From: Talinum fruticosum
Taxonomy: Eukaryota; Streptophyta; Magnoliopsida; Caryophyllales; Talinaceae
Reading direction: 5' to 3'
DNA: 64,000 nt
NCBI GenBank assembly: GCA_021018815.1
Contig: JAITYX010000045.1
Coordinates: 434,001-498,000, forward strand
Shown in pieces: positions 33,512 to 45,400 of the stretch. The notes beneath the pieces are model-generated. The model was not told the DNA's origin, made no database searches, and saw only the letters and a list, made by a program, of their open reading frames with translations. Both the position numbers and the translations under genes were made by a program. The stretch's first letter is position 1. Each line of letters begins with the position of its first letter.

Positions 33512-36500
33512 TCGTAATACTCGGAATTTTAAAGAAAGGCAGATGAAAAACATAAAATTATTGAATATTATTCCCGCCACTAGGGGGTTGAGTGACCGAT
33601 TTTATTTGTCGCCGGACATATTACGTTAGAATTCCTTTGGAGGCTGGTATTGAATAAATTAAATCAAGGAAATTACCTCCCTTTTTCATCGTAGCTAAAT
33701 TGTTGGGTGATTAAGAATTGTCGTGGCCGGCATATTAAAATAAGTTAGGACGCAGCAGCGTAAGAGGACTGAAGGGAGGAGATATGGACTTGTCGTATAT
33801 GGGTCGGGGATTACCTTAGCTGAATTATGAAGAGATGAAAAGATAAGTTGGGGTCCAATTAGGTGCATTAACCGCCAATTAAGCGGTGGAGAGAGAGAGA
33901 AGCAGGAAAAGAAGGAGGGGGCCTGGGGAAAGCAAGAGGAGAAGCAGAGCAAACAGAGCAAGGGGGGAGAGAACCACCTGACGGAAGAGAGAGAGAGAGG
34001 GAGGGGGCGAGTGCGCGCGGCGAAGGAGACCGCGAGGACGGGCGACCACCGCGGGACCGGAGGCGACGGTCGGCGTCGCGAGCAGACGCGGCGAAGGGAG
34101 AGCACCGAAAGGGGAAAGAGAGAGAGGGCGTGCGGGAACCGAGCGTAGGCCGAAGGCCGGCGAGCGGAGTGACGAACGCAGCGAGCGGCGACGAAAGCGA
34201 AGGGAAGAGAGCGAGAGACCGAGGCGAGAGAAGGCGGAAGTCGGACTCGAAACAGAGACAGACGAGCGAGCGTTCGGAAGCCTGAAACGGGAAAAGGAAC
34301 GGCGGCAAGGGAGGCAGACCGGCGGTAAGCCCGCCGGGGGCCGGACCGAGAGGCGGCAGAAACGGTGGGCTAGAGGCAGGGAAGCAGGAACCGAAAGAAG
34401 GAATCGAACCGGGAGCTCGAACCTCAAGAAATCACAAACCTTCAATCCCCGAATCGAGGTGGGTAGTCTTATACTCTAAACTACTACTAATTTCGAATCC
34501 AAATGAGTTTATTGTGATTGTTGAATGTGATTGTGAGTACTGAACTTGTATGCTTATGAGTGGGATTAGTAGTTGCTGAAAGTCGAATTAGGAGTTATAA
34601 GGGGAATTGATAGTTGTTTAGGCCCGAACTCGGAACCCGGGAATTCAAACGAAGTTGGGTTACTAGGGTATAACGAGTCGTATCGGGAACTTGGTCGGTT
34701 GGGGATAAGTACGTATGGTTTGGGCATAAGTTATGAATTAATATTCAGATTGAGTTTTAGGGATTTATTGAATTCGCGGCATTAAGAAACAAGTACTAAT
34801 TCGGGAAATATCAAGGGAAGTGTCAAGAGGAATAGGAGATCGTATTAAGTGACGCGCAATTGGGGCATTTAAGTGAGAAATGGGTAATTGTGAGGTTAAG
34901 TGCATTCGAAGTATTCTAAATCCTTGAGGTTGAACCGAGCGTGAAAGTAAGTAAAACTAACGGGAATCGAATAATGAAAGGTAAGTAAGAGGTACATAAT
35001 TAAGGATGGGTGAGCAAGAATCGATTAATAAGGTAAGAGATATTAAATGGGAGATTGAGGTTGGGAAATAGCAAGTTGGGGACGGTAAAGTGGAACTAAG
35101 CCATAGTCATGTCTAAGACCTTTGAGAAAGAATTGAATTAAAAGATGAATGGAGATAGAGGAAATTCGGTAAAGTAAGTTTAAGGATATATGGTTGAATG
35201 AGAGCAAAAGAGGTCGGTTCACAAAGTGAAGTCATGAAATGAGGAAATGAGGAGAAGATAGTGAATTGGGAAAAGTGAGAACGTCGAGTTAAATAGTATC
35301 TACTTGCGGTTATCGTGGCTCGGAAAATGGATTCAATCGTACTAAACCGATGAATTGAGAAAAGCTTAGTTGGGAAAAGAGTTGAGAATGATTGCTTGCA
35401 TTGGATGGTGAATATTCGTGCTATGTGCTTGCTTTATGTGATGTTCACAAGTAATTTCGAAAGAAGTTTTGTGTTTTACGTGAAATGAACCTTGAATGTG
35501 ATTTCCTGTGATATATCTTTCCAACGTGATTCTATTCTAAAGAAATAAAAGTATTTGAGAAAGTAAATTAGATTTGAGAAAGTGAATTTATAAGGGTGAC
35601 ACGTGGTGTCATGCCTTCCTTGATACTAAATCGATTGAGAAAGCTAGAAAGTGAATGTGATGAATGAGAATGTGCAAATAGTTTTGAATCAACAGAGCTA
35701 CGGATCGTTTAGCATACCGAAGGGTTCGAACCGGGGACGCCCAGCTAGAAACTTCGAGGGAAGGATTCTAACAGGGGTCCTGCAGAGGCGGGATGCCCGA
35801 TCCGAGACTTCCTAGAAGATAGGTCCCGGAACTTTTTATCTCGGGGTCGCGCCTCAGCGAAATAAGAGAAATCAGAGAAATATGAGAAATTACGTGAAAT
35901 TATGAGAAAAGAAGTGCTAGTTCGAATCCTCAAAAGGCCCGTAAAAGTTGATTCAACCCCAAAAGAAGTATTCTTGAATGTGAGTGTGTGCTTTTAAGTG
36001 ATTAAAGAGTCTTGATCTTTTCATTACAAGAGATTTCAGTGAAAAATATATAGATTTCTATTATGTTATTATGTTTTCGCAGATTTCATTATTATGAGTA
36101 TTATGTGTAAAGAATTTCCAATTTAAGGGTATAAGACTCCGGTGAGCCCGTTGATTATTGCTCACCCCCACAAATTCCCCCTTTCCCTCCCAAGTGTTGC
36201 AGGTACACTTCAGGAGCATGATTTACCCTTAGCATATTTCGGACTCCGCTGACTGCCGTTTGATGTATGCCGAACGATTCAAGTCAAGATTATGCATTTA
36301 TGATATTTCTCAATATTGTACTTGTAATTTAGTGCATATAGTTGTACCAAATGTATAGAAACCCTTTAGACTGTTTTGAGTTGTATAGCATGATGGGTTG
36401 GACTCCGGCGTGTGGCCGTTGAGTTGTATACTCCGAGCGTGTGGCTCGTTGAGTTATATCATGTTTTTTCATGCAGGGTTCTAAGGCTTTAAGCCTATGG

Positions 36501-36686
36501 GTTAGTCCATATTACAAACGGAACTCTGCCGAAATTTTCGAGAGAATCTCAGATTCTTTTGGGAAAACCACCGGCATTACTTTTAAGTTGAGTTTAGACA
36601 GCCAAACCAACACCGTAAAGAGCCTTGGGAGTTCCTTTAAGGAACTCGGCGATGTAATACTCCTGGGGGTGTTTTGGGGTGTTACA
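33512..36686 (+). repeat. Del-1 5' LTR
   Basis: Starts TCGTAATACTCGG (one base gained versus TGTAATACCCGG of the other LTR) and ends GGTGTTACA. It contains the GC/purine-rich island at 33,885-34,440, then a long AT-moderate part with no gene. Short frames inside it recur at the same offset in the other LTR. Confidence 0.9.
33885..34440. other. GC- and purine-rich island in Del LTR
   Basis: The + (element sense) strand is rich in GAGAGA, GGCGA and GCGAGCG. Frames of 136-188 codons are open on the opposite strand, rich in Ser, Arg, Leu and Pro. They shift relative to one another between LTR copies through indels, so composition rather than selection probably explains them. Equivalent islands lie at 39,280-39,845 and, reversed, at 55,180-55,680 and 60,110-60,620. 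Confidence 0.7.
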
Positions 36687-36690
36687 AAAA

Positions 36691-36702
36691 TGGTATCGGA
36701 GC
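36691..36702 (+). other. Primer-binding site, tRNA-iMet type
   Basis: TGGTATCGGAGC starts 4 bp after the LTR end. Plant elements using initiator tRNA-Met have TGGTATCAGAGC, so there is one mismatch. Confidence 0.85.
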
Positions 36703-38902
36703 ATAGATTTTGGGTGACCATAAGTTGCATTGCATATAGCCGTCTAGGATCCTTGTTATGTGACTATGTGCTTTGTTTGTAGCCAACATATGTGTGCCCT
36801 TAAGTTCAACCTTTTCCTTATAGGTGACTACCTCGTTGACTTAGTTGAATTAGTTGCTTGTAAGCGGCCCATCGGGGTAATGTGCGCGCGACTTGTGTGT
36901 GCTAATTGTGTGAGTAAGTGTGACCAAAACCTTATTTCCGGTGCACTACTCGTTGAGTTCGTTGAATCCTTAATTAGGAACCCCTACCTTAGGACTTCAT
37001 TGACTCGAATTCTTATGTGATTAGTCTGGAGGATGAATGCACCGATCCGAACCGTGAACTTATGTGCTTATATGTGTGAGTGATTCATGCGTGCTAAGTA
37101 TGTGACTCGGGTGTGTGGTTGAATCTTTATTTTCCTTTCGTATTTATTGATTTTGTGTTGTGACTTCGATCGTTAGTTGACTTAGGACTTCTACCCCTAA
37201 GAAGCATGCGAGTATTCCATTATAAATCGATTGTTTATATACGTAGCTCCAAGGAGTTTAGAGAGTGCTTAGTTGATTTTAGATGGGAAAAAGGAAGACA
37301 TTCGGCGCATTAGCATAAGCGAAGCATTTAGGAGAGACTCCCGATTCCATTGTGGATTTAGGTATAGAGGCTGCCTTTTGGGAGTTGTCACTAAAGAGTG
37401 AGTTGAAATGTCACATTATTGAATTGGATAGGGTTGAGCACCCCGAGAGTTGAGGGATACTTGCATATCGACGGAAATACTCATAGGTGGGTACTTTTGG
37501 AAGTTATGAATGAGAATTAGGGGTCAAGGAGAGGAAATTAATGGAAAATATAATGTGAAAGGTTCGTTGTATCATTGGTGGAATTGGTTTTTGTGATAAT
37601 TATATTTGGGTCCATAGTTGAGAATGTTAAACTGGGTATTTTATTTGGAAATACATGTTGATTCGGACATGTTGGAAGGTATCCTTTGGGGTACATTTAA
37701 GAGTTATATTGGAGAAACAAGTAATTTAGGGATTTTCTCTAGTTCTATCTAAGTTTTGAATTGACCAACCATAGGATGCAATGGTTATGGAGATTCATCT
37801 ACGAGTTCTAATTTGGGAAACTTGTGAGAAAAGGTCTAGAATAAGTCGAGCATGAGGCTAGAAGAGAGCTAAGCAATCACATTGAAGGTGACGCTTTCCA
37901 CCATTTGAATTCCTTTGACTGAACTATCTCATTAAGAGGAATTGATTGATGAATATGGGAATCACACCCTCCATCACTAAGCTTGCATGTGGCAATTCTT
38001 TGTGGATAATCGAAACGCCGTAAATCGGAAGTAGTTCCTTTGGGTTCTTTATGAACTTTGGGCATGATCATGACCTTGTAGGTGGAGTGTCTTGTTATAA
38101 AGAAAGTTTAGAAGTTGCTCCATCACTCCCATACCTTACTTGGAGTTCGTTGTGTTTACTAGGGCTCATAGGAGCGACTATAAGTGCTTGGGGACGAGAT
38201 ACTTTAAGATTTATAAAAGGATCGTAGGTTGGATCTTAACTCCTATAAAGGTGAAAGAATGATATGAGGGCTCCCTGCTTCCTATTGCAGTTGCCATGAG
38301 TGGTCTAAGGATCGTATTATGCTAGATATGATCGTGTATAGGTTGGTTGCCTCTAAATTCTAACTTGATTCCAACTCCGAGCATTTGGATTATACTCTCG
38401 AGCTTTGTCTACTTCCTTTTGGTGGTGTTACTTGTCTAGCACGTGTGTCATCCTTCATCGCTTCGACCAGTGATGTATCATAGATAATTCGTTGAACCGG
38501 CATCCCCTAGCTTGGCCATAGAGTTTGCTTAAGTTTATGGAAGATAAGGAGCTACAAGGTGGTGTGAGATATTCGAATTATATGTGTGCATCGTTAATGT
38601 GTTGATTGCATAAGGATTTGATGGAGGCATTAGGGTTCGATGTAAGATAAGTGACGGGATCACGACGTCCAAGCCAGCTTTTTGCCCTTTTGAGTGCGAT
38701 TTGCTCCTCGGGCCCACAATAGAGTGAGTAGACGCACAAAAAGTTGGTAGAAAGAAGGCTCGAATTCATTGACCCCGAACGAGAGTAAGTGCCTTGTGAA
38801 TCGGAGTTCAAGTTCGGTAGCACTTGTATGGGCAGCTTGGACTTATTTGAGTGTTTGTAGCCGGATGCTACTCATTGCGAATTTCGAGGACGAAATTCTT
38901 GT
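36703..38902 (+). other. Del-1 interior, no recognisable coding sequence
   Basis: I see no conserved retroelement motif in any frame. One stretch from the ATG at about 37,284 gives about 60 codons (MGKRKTFGALA, one stop, then AKHLGETPDSIVDLG and a Lys/Glu-rich tail) without a recognisable family. The last roughly 330 bp (38,600-38,916) align with the reverse complement of 56,031-56,340 in Del-2, whereas the middle does not. Confidence 0.7.
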
Positions 38903-38916
38903 AAGGAGGGGAGAAA
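38903..38916 (+). other. Del-1 polypurine tract
   Basis: AAGGAGGGGAGAAA directly before the 3' LTR start TGTAATACC at 38,917. Confidence 0.85.
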
Positions 38917-41900
38917 TGTAATACCCGGAATTTTAAAGAAAGGCAATTGAAAAACATAAAATTATTGAATATTATTCCCGCCACTAGGGGGTTGAGTGAC
39001 TCGATTTTATTTGCTGCACGGACATATTACGTTAGAATTCCTTTGGAGGCTGGTATTGAATAAATTAAATCAAGGAAATTACCTCCCTTTTTCATCGAGC
39101 TAAATTGTTGGGTGATTAAGAATTGTCGTGGCCGGCATATTAAAATAAGTTAGGACGCAGCAGCGTAAGAGGACGGAAGGGAGGAGATATGGACTTGTCG
39201 TATATGGGTCGGGGATTACCTTAGCTGAATTATGAAGAGATGAAAAGATAAGTTGGGGTCCAATTAGGTGCATTAACCGCCAATTAAGCGGTGGAGAGAG
39301 AGAGAAGCAGGAAAAGAAGGAGGGGGTCTGGGGAAAGCAAGAGGAGAAGCAGAGCAAACAGAGCAAGGGGGAGAGAACCACCGGACGGAAGAGAGAGAGA
39401 GAGGAGGGGGCGAGTGCGCGCGGCGAAGGAGACCGCGAGGACGGGCGACCACCGCGGGACCGGAGGCGACGGCCGGCGTCGCGAGCAGACGCGGCGAAGG
39501 GAGAGCACCGAAAGGGGAAAGAGAGAGAGGGGCGTGCGGGAACCGAGCGAGGCCGAAGGCCGGCGAGCGGAGTGACGAACGCAGCGAGCGGCGACGAAAG
39601 CGAAGGGAAGAGAGCGAGAGACCGGGCAGAGAGAAGGCGGAAGTCGGACTCGAAACAGAGACAGACGAGCGAGCGTTCGGAAGCCGGAAACGGGAAAAAG
39701 GAACGGCGGCAAGGGAGGCAGACCGCGGTAAGCCCGCCGGGGGCCGGACCGAGAGGCGGCGAAACGGTGGGCTAGAGGCGGGGAAGCAGGAACCGAAAGA
39801 AGGAACCGAACCAGGGAGCTCGAACCTCAAGAAATCACAAACCTTCAATCCCCGAATCGAGGTGGGTAGTCTTATACTCTAAACTACTACTAATTTCGAA
39901 TCCAAATGAGTTTATTGTGATTGTTGAATGTGATTGTGAGTACCGAACTTGTATGCTTATGAGTGGGATTAGTAGTTGCTGAAAGTCGAATTAGGAGTTA
40001 TAAGGGGAATTGATAGTTGTTTAGGCCTCGAACTGGAACCCGGGAATTCAAACGAAGTTGGGTTACTAGGGTATAACGAGTCGTATCGGGAACTTGGTCG
40101 ATTGGGGATAAGTACGTATGGTTTGGGCATAAGTTATGAATTAATATTCAGATTGAGTTTTAGGGATTTATTGAATTCGCGGCATTAAGAAACAAGTACT
40201 AATTCGGGAAATATCAAGGGAAGTGTCAAGAGGAATAGGAGATCGTATTAAGTGACGCGCAATTGGGGCATTTAAGTGAGAAATGGGTAATTGTGAGGTT
40301 AAGTGCATTCGAAGTATTCTAAATCCTTGAGGTTGAACCGAGCGTGAAAGTAAGTAAAACTAACGGGAATCGAATAATGAAAGGTAAGTAAGAGGTACAT
40401 AATTAAGGATGGGTGAGCAAGAATCGATTAATAAGGTAAGAGATATTAAATGGGAGATTGAGGTTGGGAAATAGCAAGTTGGGGACGGTAAAGTGGAACT
40501 AAGCCATAGTCATGTCTAAGACCTTTGAGAAAGAATTGAATTAAAAGATGAATGGAGATAGAGGAAATTCGGTAAAGTAAGTTTAAGGATATATGGTTGA
40601 ATGAGAGCAAAAGAGGTCGGTTCACAAAGTGAAGTCATGAAATGAGGAAATGAGGAGAAGATAGTGAATTGGGAAAAGTGAGAACGTCGAGTTAAATAGT
40701 ATCTACTTGCGGTTATCGTGGCTCGTAAAATGGATTCAATCGTACTAAACCGATGAATTGAGAAAAGCTTAGTTGGGAAAAGAGTTGAGAATGATTGCTT
40801 GCATTGGATGGTGAATATTCGTGCTATGTGCTTGCTTTATGTGATGTTCACAAGTAATTTCGAAAGAAGTTTTGTGTTTTACGTGAAATGAACCTTGAAT
40901 GTGATTTCCGTGATATATCTTTCCAACGTGATTCTATTCTAAAGAAATAAAAGTATTTGAGAAAGTAAATTAGATTTGAGAAAGTGAATTTATAAGGGTG
41001 ACACGTGGTGTCATGCCTTCCTTGATACTAAATCGATTGAGAAAGCTAGAAAGTGAATGTGATGAATGAGAATGTGCAAATAGTTTTGAATCAACAGGCT
41101 ACGGATCGTTTAGCATACCGAAGGGTTCGAACCGGGGACGCCCAGCTAGAAACTTCGAGGGAAGGATTCTAACAGGGGTCCTGCAGAGGCGGGATGCCCG
41201 ATCTCGAGACTTCCTAGAAGATAGGTCCCGGAACTTTTTATCCGGGGTCGCGCCTCAGCGAAATAAGAGAAATCGGAGAAATATGAGAAATTACGTGAAA
41301 TTATGAGAAAAGAAGTGCTAGTTCGAATCCTCAAAAGGCCCGTAAAAGTTGATTCAACCCCAAAAGAAGTATTCTTGAATGTGAGTGTGTGCTTTTAAGT
41401 GATTAAAGAGTCTTGATCTTTTCATTACAAGAGATTTCAAGTGAAAAATATATAGATTTCTATTATGTTATTATGTTTTCGCAGATTTCATTATTATGAG
41501 TATTATGTGTAAAGAATTTCCAATTTAAGGGTATAAGACTCCAGGTGAGCCCGTTGATTATTGCTCACCCCCACAAATTCCCCCTTTCCCTCCCAAGTGT
41601 TGCAGGTACACTTCAGGAGCATGATTTACCCTTAGCATATTTCGGACTCACCGATCGCTGCTTGATGTATGCCGAACGATTCAAGTCAAGATTATGCATT
41701 TATGATATTTCTCAATATTGTACTTGTAATTTAGTGCATATAGTTGTACCAAATGTATAGAAACCCTTTAGACTGCTTTTGAGTTGTATAGCATGATGGG
41801 TTGGACTCCGGCGTGTGGCCGTTGAGTTGTATACTCCGAGCATGTGGCTCGTTGAGTTATATCATGTTTTTTTCATGCAGGGTTCTAAGGCTTTAAGCCT

Positions 41901-42088
41901 ATGGGTTAGTCCATATTACAAACGGAACTCGCCGAAATTTTCGGAGAATCTCGGATTCTTTTGGGAAAACCACCGGCATTACTTTTAAGTTGAGTTTAGA
42001 CAGCCAAACCAACACCGAGAAGAGCCTTGGGAGTTCCTTTAAGGAACTCGGCGATGTAATACTCCCGGGGGTGTTTTGGGGTGTTACA
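38917..42088 (+). repeat. Del-1 3' LTR
   Basis: It runs from TGTAATACCCGG to GGTGTTACA and matches the 5' LTR end to end, with long runs identical (for example 40,290-40,720 against 34,890-35,320). GC/purine island at 39,280-39,845. Confidence 0.9.
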
Positions 42089-42727
42089 TGGGCTCAACAT
42101 AGCATAGTGATTGCTCTCATGCTATATATGTCCATTTTTTCCGACCAAGGGTCCAAGGTACATGTCCACTATTTAGTCAATTTATTGGACTTAGAAATAA
42201 TTAAGAACCTTAACTAGGGGGTTCCCGCATATACATTCTTAATAAGAGGCGTACTATTGCCGAGGAGGACTCGCACAACTACATGCCCTTATGCAGCTTA
42301 TGGAGGGTCATTAAGGTATGCTCTTATTCCTCTTAGCCTTTCAATATTATTCTTGAATGGATATAGAATTTACTTGTGTGGTAAATTTGCAGCCATGGTT
42401 GTATGAGTACTTTCCCCAATTTTTGGTCGGTTCAAGGAATCATCCATCTTTCCCGTAATGGTGGCATGGGAAAAGGTTCACCTTGTACAACAAAAAGCGC
42501 TTGAGATTGTATTTTTACAGCCCGCCCTCAACAATTTGATTACGATATGTCGCTGCATGCCCAAATTTCATGATAAAATAGTCTCGAAATTTTCACCGCT
42601 CTTAAATCTTGAGTTTCTCCCCAACCCATTGTCTAGTGTGGACCGTGACCTAGGTCATGGTGAAGTTAGCGCCTGTAGGAACCACTGGACTTCGTGGGAA
42701 CCAAGATCGAGCTTCCCCACGAATTAG

Positions 42728-43171
42728 CAAGATTTTCTCGTCTTTTTTAGAGATGGAAATGATTTTTTAAAGGCGATAGTTTCTTTAAAGTGGGGATGTA
42801 TCCCTTATTAACATTCCCGATTTTTATAATATGATTTGGAATAAATTAAGGAAAGGTGAATGACTATTTTATTAATCGTTTTATTTTAGAAACCCCGAGA
42901 TATTATTTCAAAACTAAAATAAAACAAATCGAATTAATTTAGTTCAGTCATAGGCCTTTTTGGCCAAGCGACTATGAAAACATCTGATTGGACCAAAGTT
43001 GTACCCGTTGACCATGCGGCGTTGACTCAGTACGGCTCACGGTGCCGGCCATGGGCCTTGACCGATGTGGTCGAGCCTCATCCATAGCTCGACCGTGGGA
43101 ATAAAAAATCCTTTTTTGTTATTTTTCAATCGAAATGTCGAGAAGCAAATTAGGAGAAATAAATAGGAAAA
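42728..43171 (-). other. Tat element B leader between PMD end and primer site
   Basis: Non-coding. The reverse complement aligns with 27,086-27,600 downstream of LTR A. It separates the 3' end of the antisense PMD gene from the primer-binding site, showing that no gag-pol lies between them. Confidence 0.6.
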
Positions 43172-43182
43172 CAGAGTCGCCG
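43172..43182 (-). other. Tat primer-binding site
   Basis: The - strand reads CGGCGACTCTG, one base from TGGCGACTCTG, a primer site used by Tat-lineage elements. The LTR starts within two bases to its right. Confidence 0.65.
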
Positions 43183-43183
43183 A

Positions 43184-44634
43184 TCGGTTTCGAAAAACTA
43201 ACAAAAATAAAATAAAGAAATACTCTTCCAACATTAGTATGGGAAAACTAAACTTGAAAGAGGATTAAAATTAACTCCATTGATCTAAAACCAAGAATCC
43301 ATATTTGGGGGTGAAGGTACAAAATGTAAGGATAAGCACTTCCATTCCGCTTCGTCAAAAGACGGCCTTTACTAATTTGAGAGGTGAGTTTAGATAATGC
43401 ATTAAAGACAGGCATCCAACATATTTAGATGCAAAATTTAAAACAATCAAGGCATGCCAACGCAAGCGATAAAAGCATATATGAAAGCTATAAATAAAAG
43501 CGATAAAGAAAACAAAAAGAAAAGCAAAAAGAAAACAAAAACGTAAATAAAAATTTTACATCAGTGCAGGGAGGAATTGATTGTGATTACGTTTTTCTCC
43601 AATATACTAAAAATGATAAATAACAACATTACATAAACCATAATTTGAAGGCCGATTTGGCGCCCTCGAGTTGTACCACCCGCTAATCTGGATCTCGAAC
43701 CGGATCTTAAAGCGTGACGTCGGTGACTAGATGAGGCTTTCCATGATTTTTTGTGAAGGTAAGTAGGAAGATGTGTGTAACTCGATGGAGTATTATGGTT
43801 CGAATGTTGTTTGTAATGTAGGGAGGATTAGTTGAAGGGAGACCAAGAGATCAAAATAAGCGAATATTCAGTAATTCTTAATAAGACTTCAGTACATAAT
43901 GCATAGGAAAAGCCATATCTTAAATGAGAGCCTATGCTCTCTATTTATAGGAAATGATTAGGTAACAAATGACCTAGGGTTTCAATTAAAGCAACTGACT
44001 GAATTGAGTAAAAATCGGTCGATAAAACCACAAAAAGGAACCAAATCAGGCTTGGACCGAATCCCGAGAGTATTGTTGTGGTGCGGGTGTCCAACATAAA
44101 TGACGTCTTACGGTCCCAAGCATCTTTTCGTGATGCAGCTAAACTTTCAGGTGAAACGCAATGTTTGAGGGAAAATCCTCGAAACCCAAAGACGACCATG
44201 AGTGATGCAATTTTGTGAAAGTAAGCTTCATATCTCAATTGGACGTTTTGGAGCAAAACGCTGCGTTTTGGTGATGTTTACCATAAAACATGATGCCGGC
44301 CAATGCAATGTCATATGAACGAGTTTAGTTCCACGTCTTGGTTGGACGCTAGTGATGAAATACGAGGTTTTGAGCGTTAAAGGGGTTTGTATGCGGCGCG
44401 GGCCTGGAGTTCACTCTAGAGGATTGACCCGGCTTGGACCATCTAAAGAAAATGATTTTGGGCCGACCCAAGGCAAAAAGAATTATTTTTTAGTGCTAAA
44501 ATTGTGGTTTTTTGGCTTCGTCGTGCCAATCGGATAATAATCATGATCCGAATCCACAAACAGGACTAGGATTTCATTATTAGCCCAAGAAATGAGCAAA
44601 ATACGAAACAAATGACACTTTTTAGGTGTCTATA
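43184..44634 (-). mobile_element. Tat-type LTR B (5' LTR of the PMD-B element)
   Basis: The - strand starts TATAGACACCTAAAAAGTG at 44,634 and ends beside the primer site at 43,182. Length about 1.45 kb. TATA box at 43,941-43,950 (-). It is the uninterrupted counterpart of LTR A. Right of 44,634 the sequence matches the polypurine-side internal region rather than unrelated flank, so this LTR, like LTR A, appears shared between two element bodies. Confidence 0.7.
43941..43950 (-). promoter_or_regulatory. LTR promoter TATA box (Tat B)
   Basis: The - strand CTATAAATAG followed by AGAGCATAGGCTCTC, the same block as 26,378-26,387. Confidence 0.65.
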
Positions 44635-45400
44635 GTTTGGCACCAGCTTGACCGAGTCCGAAAGACGAAGGTCAAAGTAGACACTAAAGGGTACTTACTA
44701 GTTGCTTCTGGATGCCCATTGAATCAATATGTATGGAATTAATTGTCTCTTGACATGAGCTCTAATAGGGGCCCGGGCTTGACTAACGTAGTCCGAAGTT
44801 CGGGTGGCCGATTCCTAAACTTGGCTAATTAAAGACCCGAAGCTCGGATTAGTGTGCCTAAACTTGACCATGTGCTTAGTTTAAAGCTTTGTAGGGAGCT
44901 TGAAGTTGAATCGGGTAGTAAAGTCCGAAGTCGGTGAGGGTGCCCGAACTTGACGCTTCTTAGATCCGAAGTTCAATGGGGTATCCCGATGCTCGATGCT
45001 TGGATGAGGGGCCCAAACTTGACCTCGTACTTAGTCTAAAGCTTGGCTAAAACTTTATGCACAACAGCTTTGTTAGCCGATAATAGAATGTAAATAGTTG
45101 GAAGTGTTGCCTAAAAATGATCCGTAACTAGATCACGTTTCAAATGTCCTTCTTTAACTTGCCCATGGAGAGGTCCTGAAGTCTTGACGTGGTGTGTGAA
45201 CTTTGACCACTGTTGGGCTTGAAGCTCAACCGGGAGTTCTAAACCTTAACTATTGTTCGACTCGAAGCTTGATGAGGATGTCCGAACCTTAACCATTGTT
45301 AGGTTTGAAACTCAATATCTATCCACTTTCGTCTGAATAGGGACACAGGAACTTAACTTACTTGAGAATTTGAAGTTTAATGAGGTTATGTGCCCCATTC
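44635..45400 (-). repeat. Tat internal fragment with degenerate about 60-bp repeats
   Basis: 44,640-44,700 (GACCGAGTCCGAAAGACGAAGG then ACACTAAAGGGTACTTAC) matches the internal side of the Tat 3' ends at 31,420 and 32,140. From 44,740 to 45,360 motifs such as CCGAA(G/C)TTGACC, TTAGTCTAAAGCTTG and GAAGCTC(A/G)A recur loosely every 50-70 bp. No gene. Confidence 0.55.

Larger units (their letters stand above)
33512..42088 (+). mobile_element. Tekay/Del-like non-autonomous LTR retrotransposon (Del-1)
   Basis: Two LTRs of 3,175 and 3,172 bp flank a 2,230-bp interior. The termini are TG..CA, with a tRNA-iMet primer site after the left LTR and a purine tract before the right one. The string CGAATTTCGAGGACGAAATTCTTGTAAGG near 38,878, cited here by GAGGACGAAATTC, is typical of Tekay/Del chromoviruses just before the 3' LTR, as are very long LTRs. 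No gag, protease, RT, RNase H or integrase can be read inside, so it must have moved in trans. The LTR pair is near-identical, differing mainly by single-base indels, so the insertion is fairly recent. Confidence 0.85.
32905..42727 (+). pseudogene. PMD gene, copy B, split by a retrotransposon
   Basis: Exon 1 from 32,905 reads MSRRHAHPVRRTRAG..EWRHHHEWNANDLLVE, the same start as copy A. After an intron with acceptor TTTGTAG near 33,111, exon 2 gives FRGRNYPLEQVL, then TFHLPFREMTITPLDFVIL near 33,304 and stops at 33,511 in ..AKM. The Del-like element occupies 33,512-42,088. The frame resumes at 42,089 in WAQHS..KVHVHYLVNLL, matching copy A's FWAQHT..KVHVHYLVNL. A further exon has PAYTFLIRG near 42,233, and after an intron ending TTTGCAG near 42,391 comes PWLYEYFPQFLVGSRNHPSF. 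A stop at 33,424 and other shifts show decay besides the insertion. Confidence 0.8.

Noticed and set aside
33868..34445. Open frames of 136-188 codons on - in the Del-1 5' LTR
   Set aside because: Low-complexity Ser/Arg/Leu/Pro translation of a GA/GC-rich island; frames shift between the two LTRs and no domain is visible.
37284..37460. Short frame MGKRKTFGALA in the Del-1 interior
   Set aside because: Has an internal stop, is about 60 codons long and is not recognisable; not enough to call a gene.
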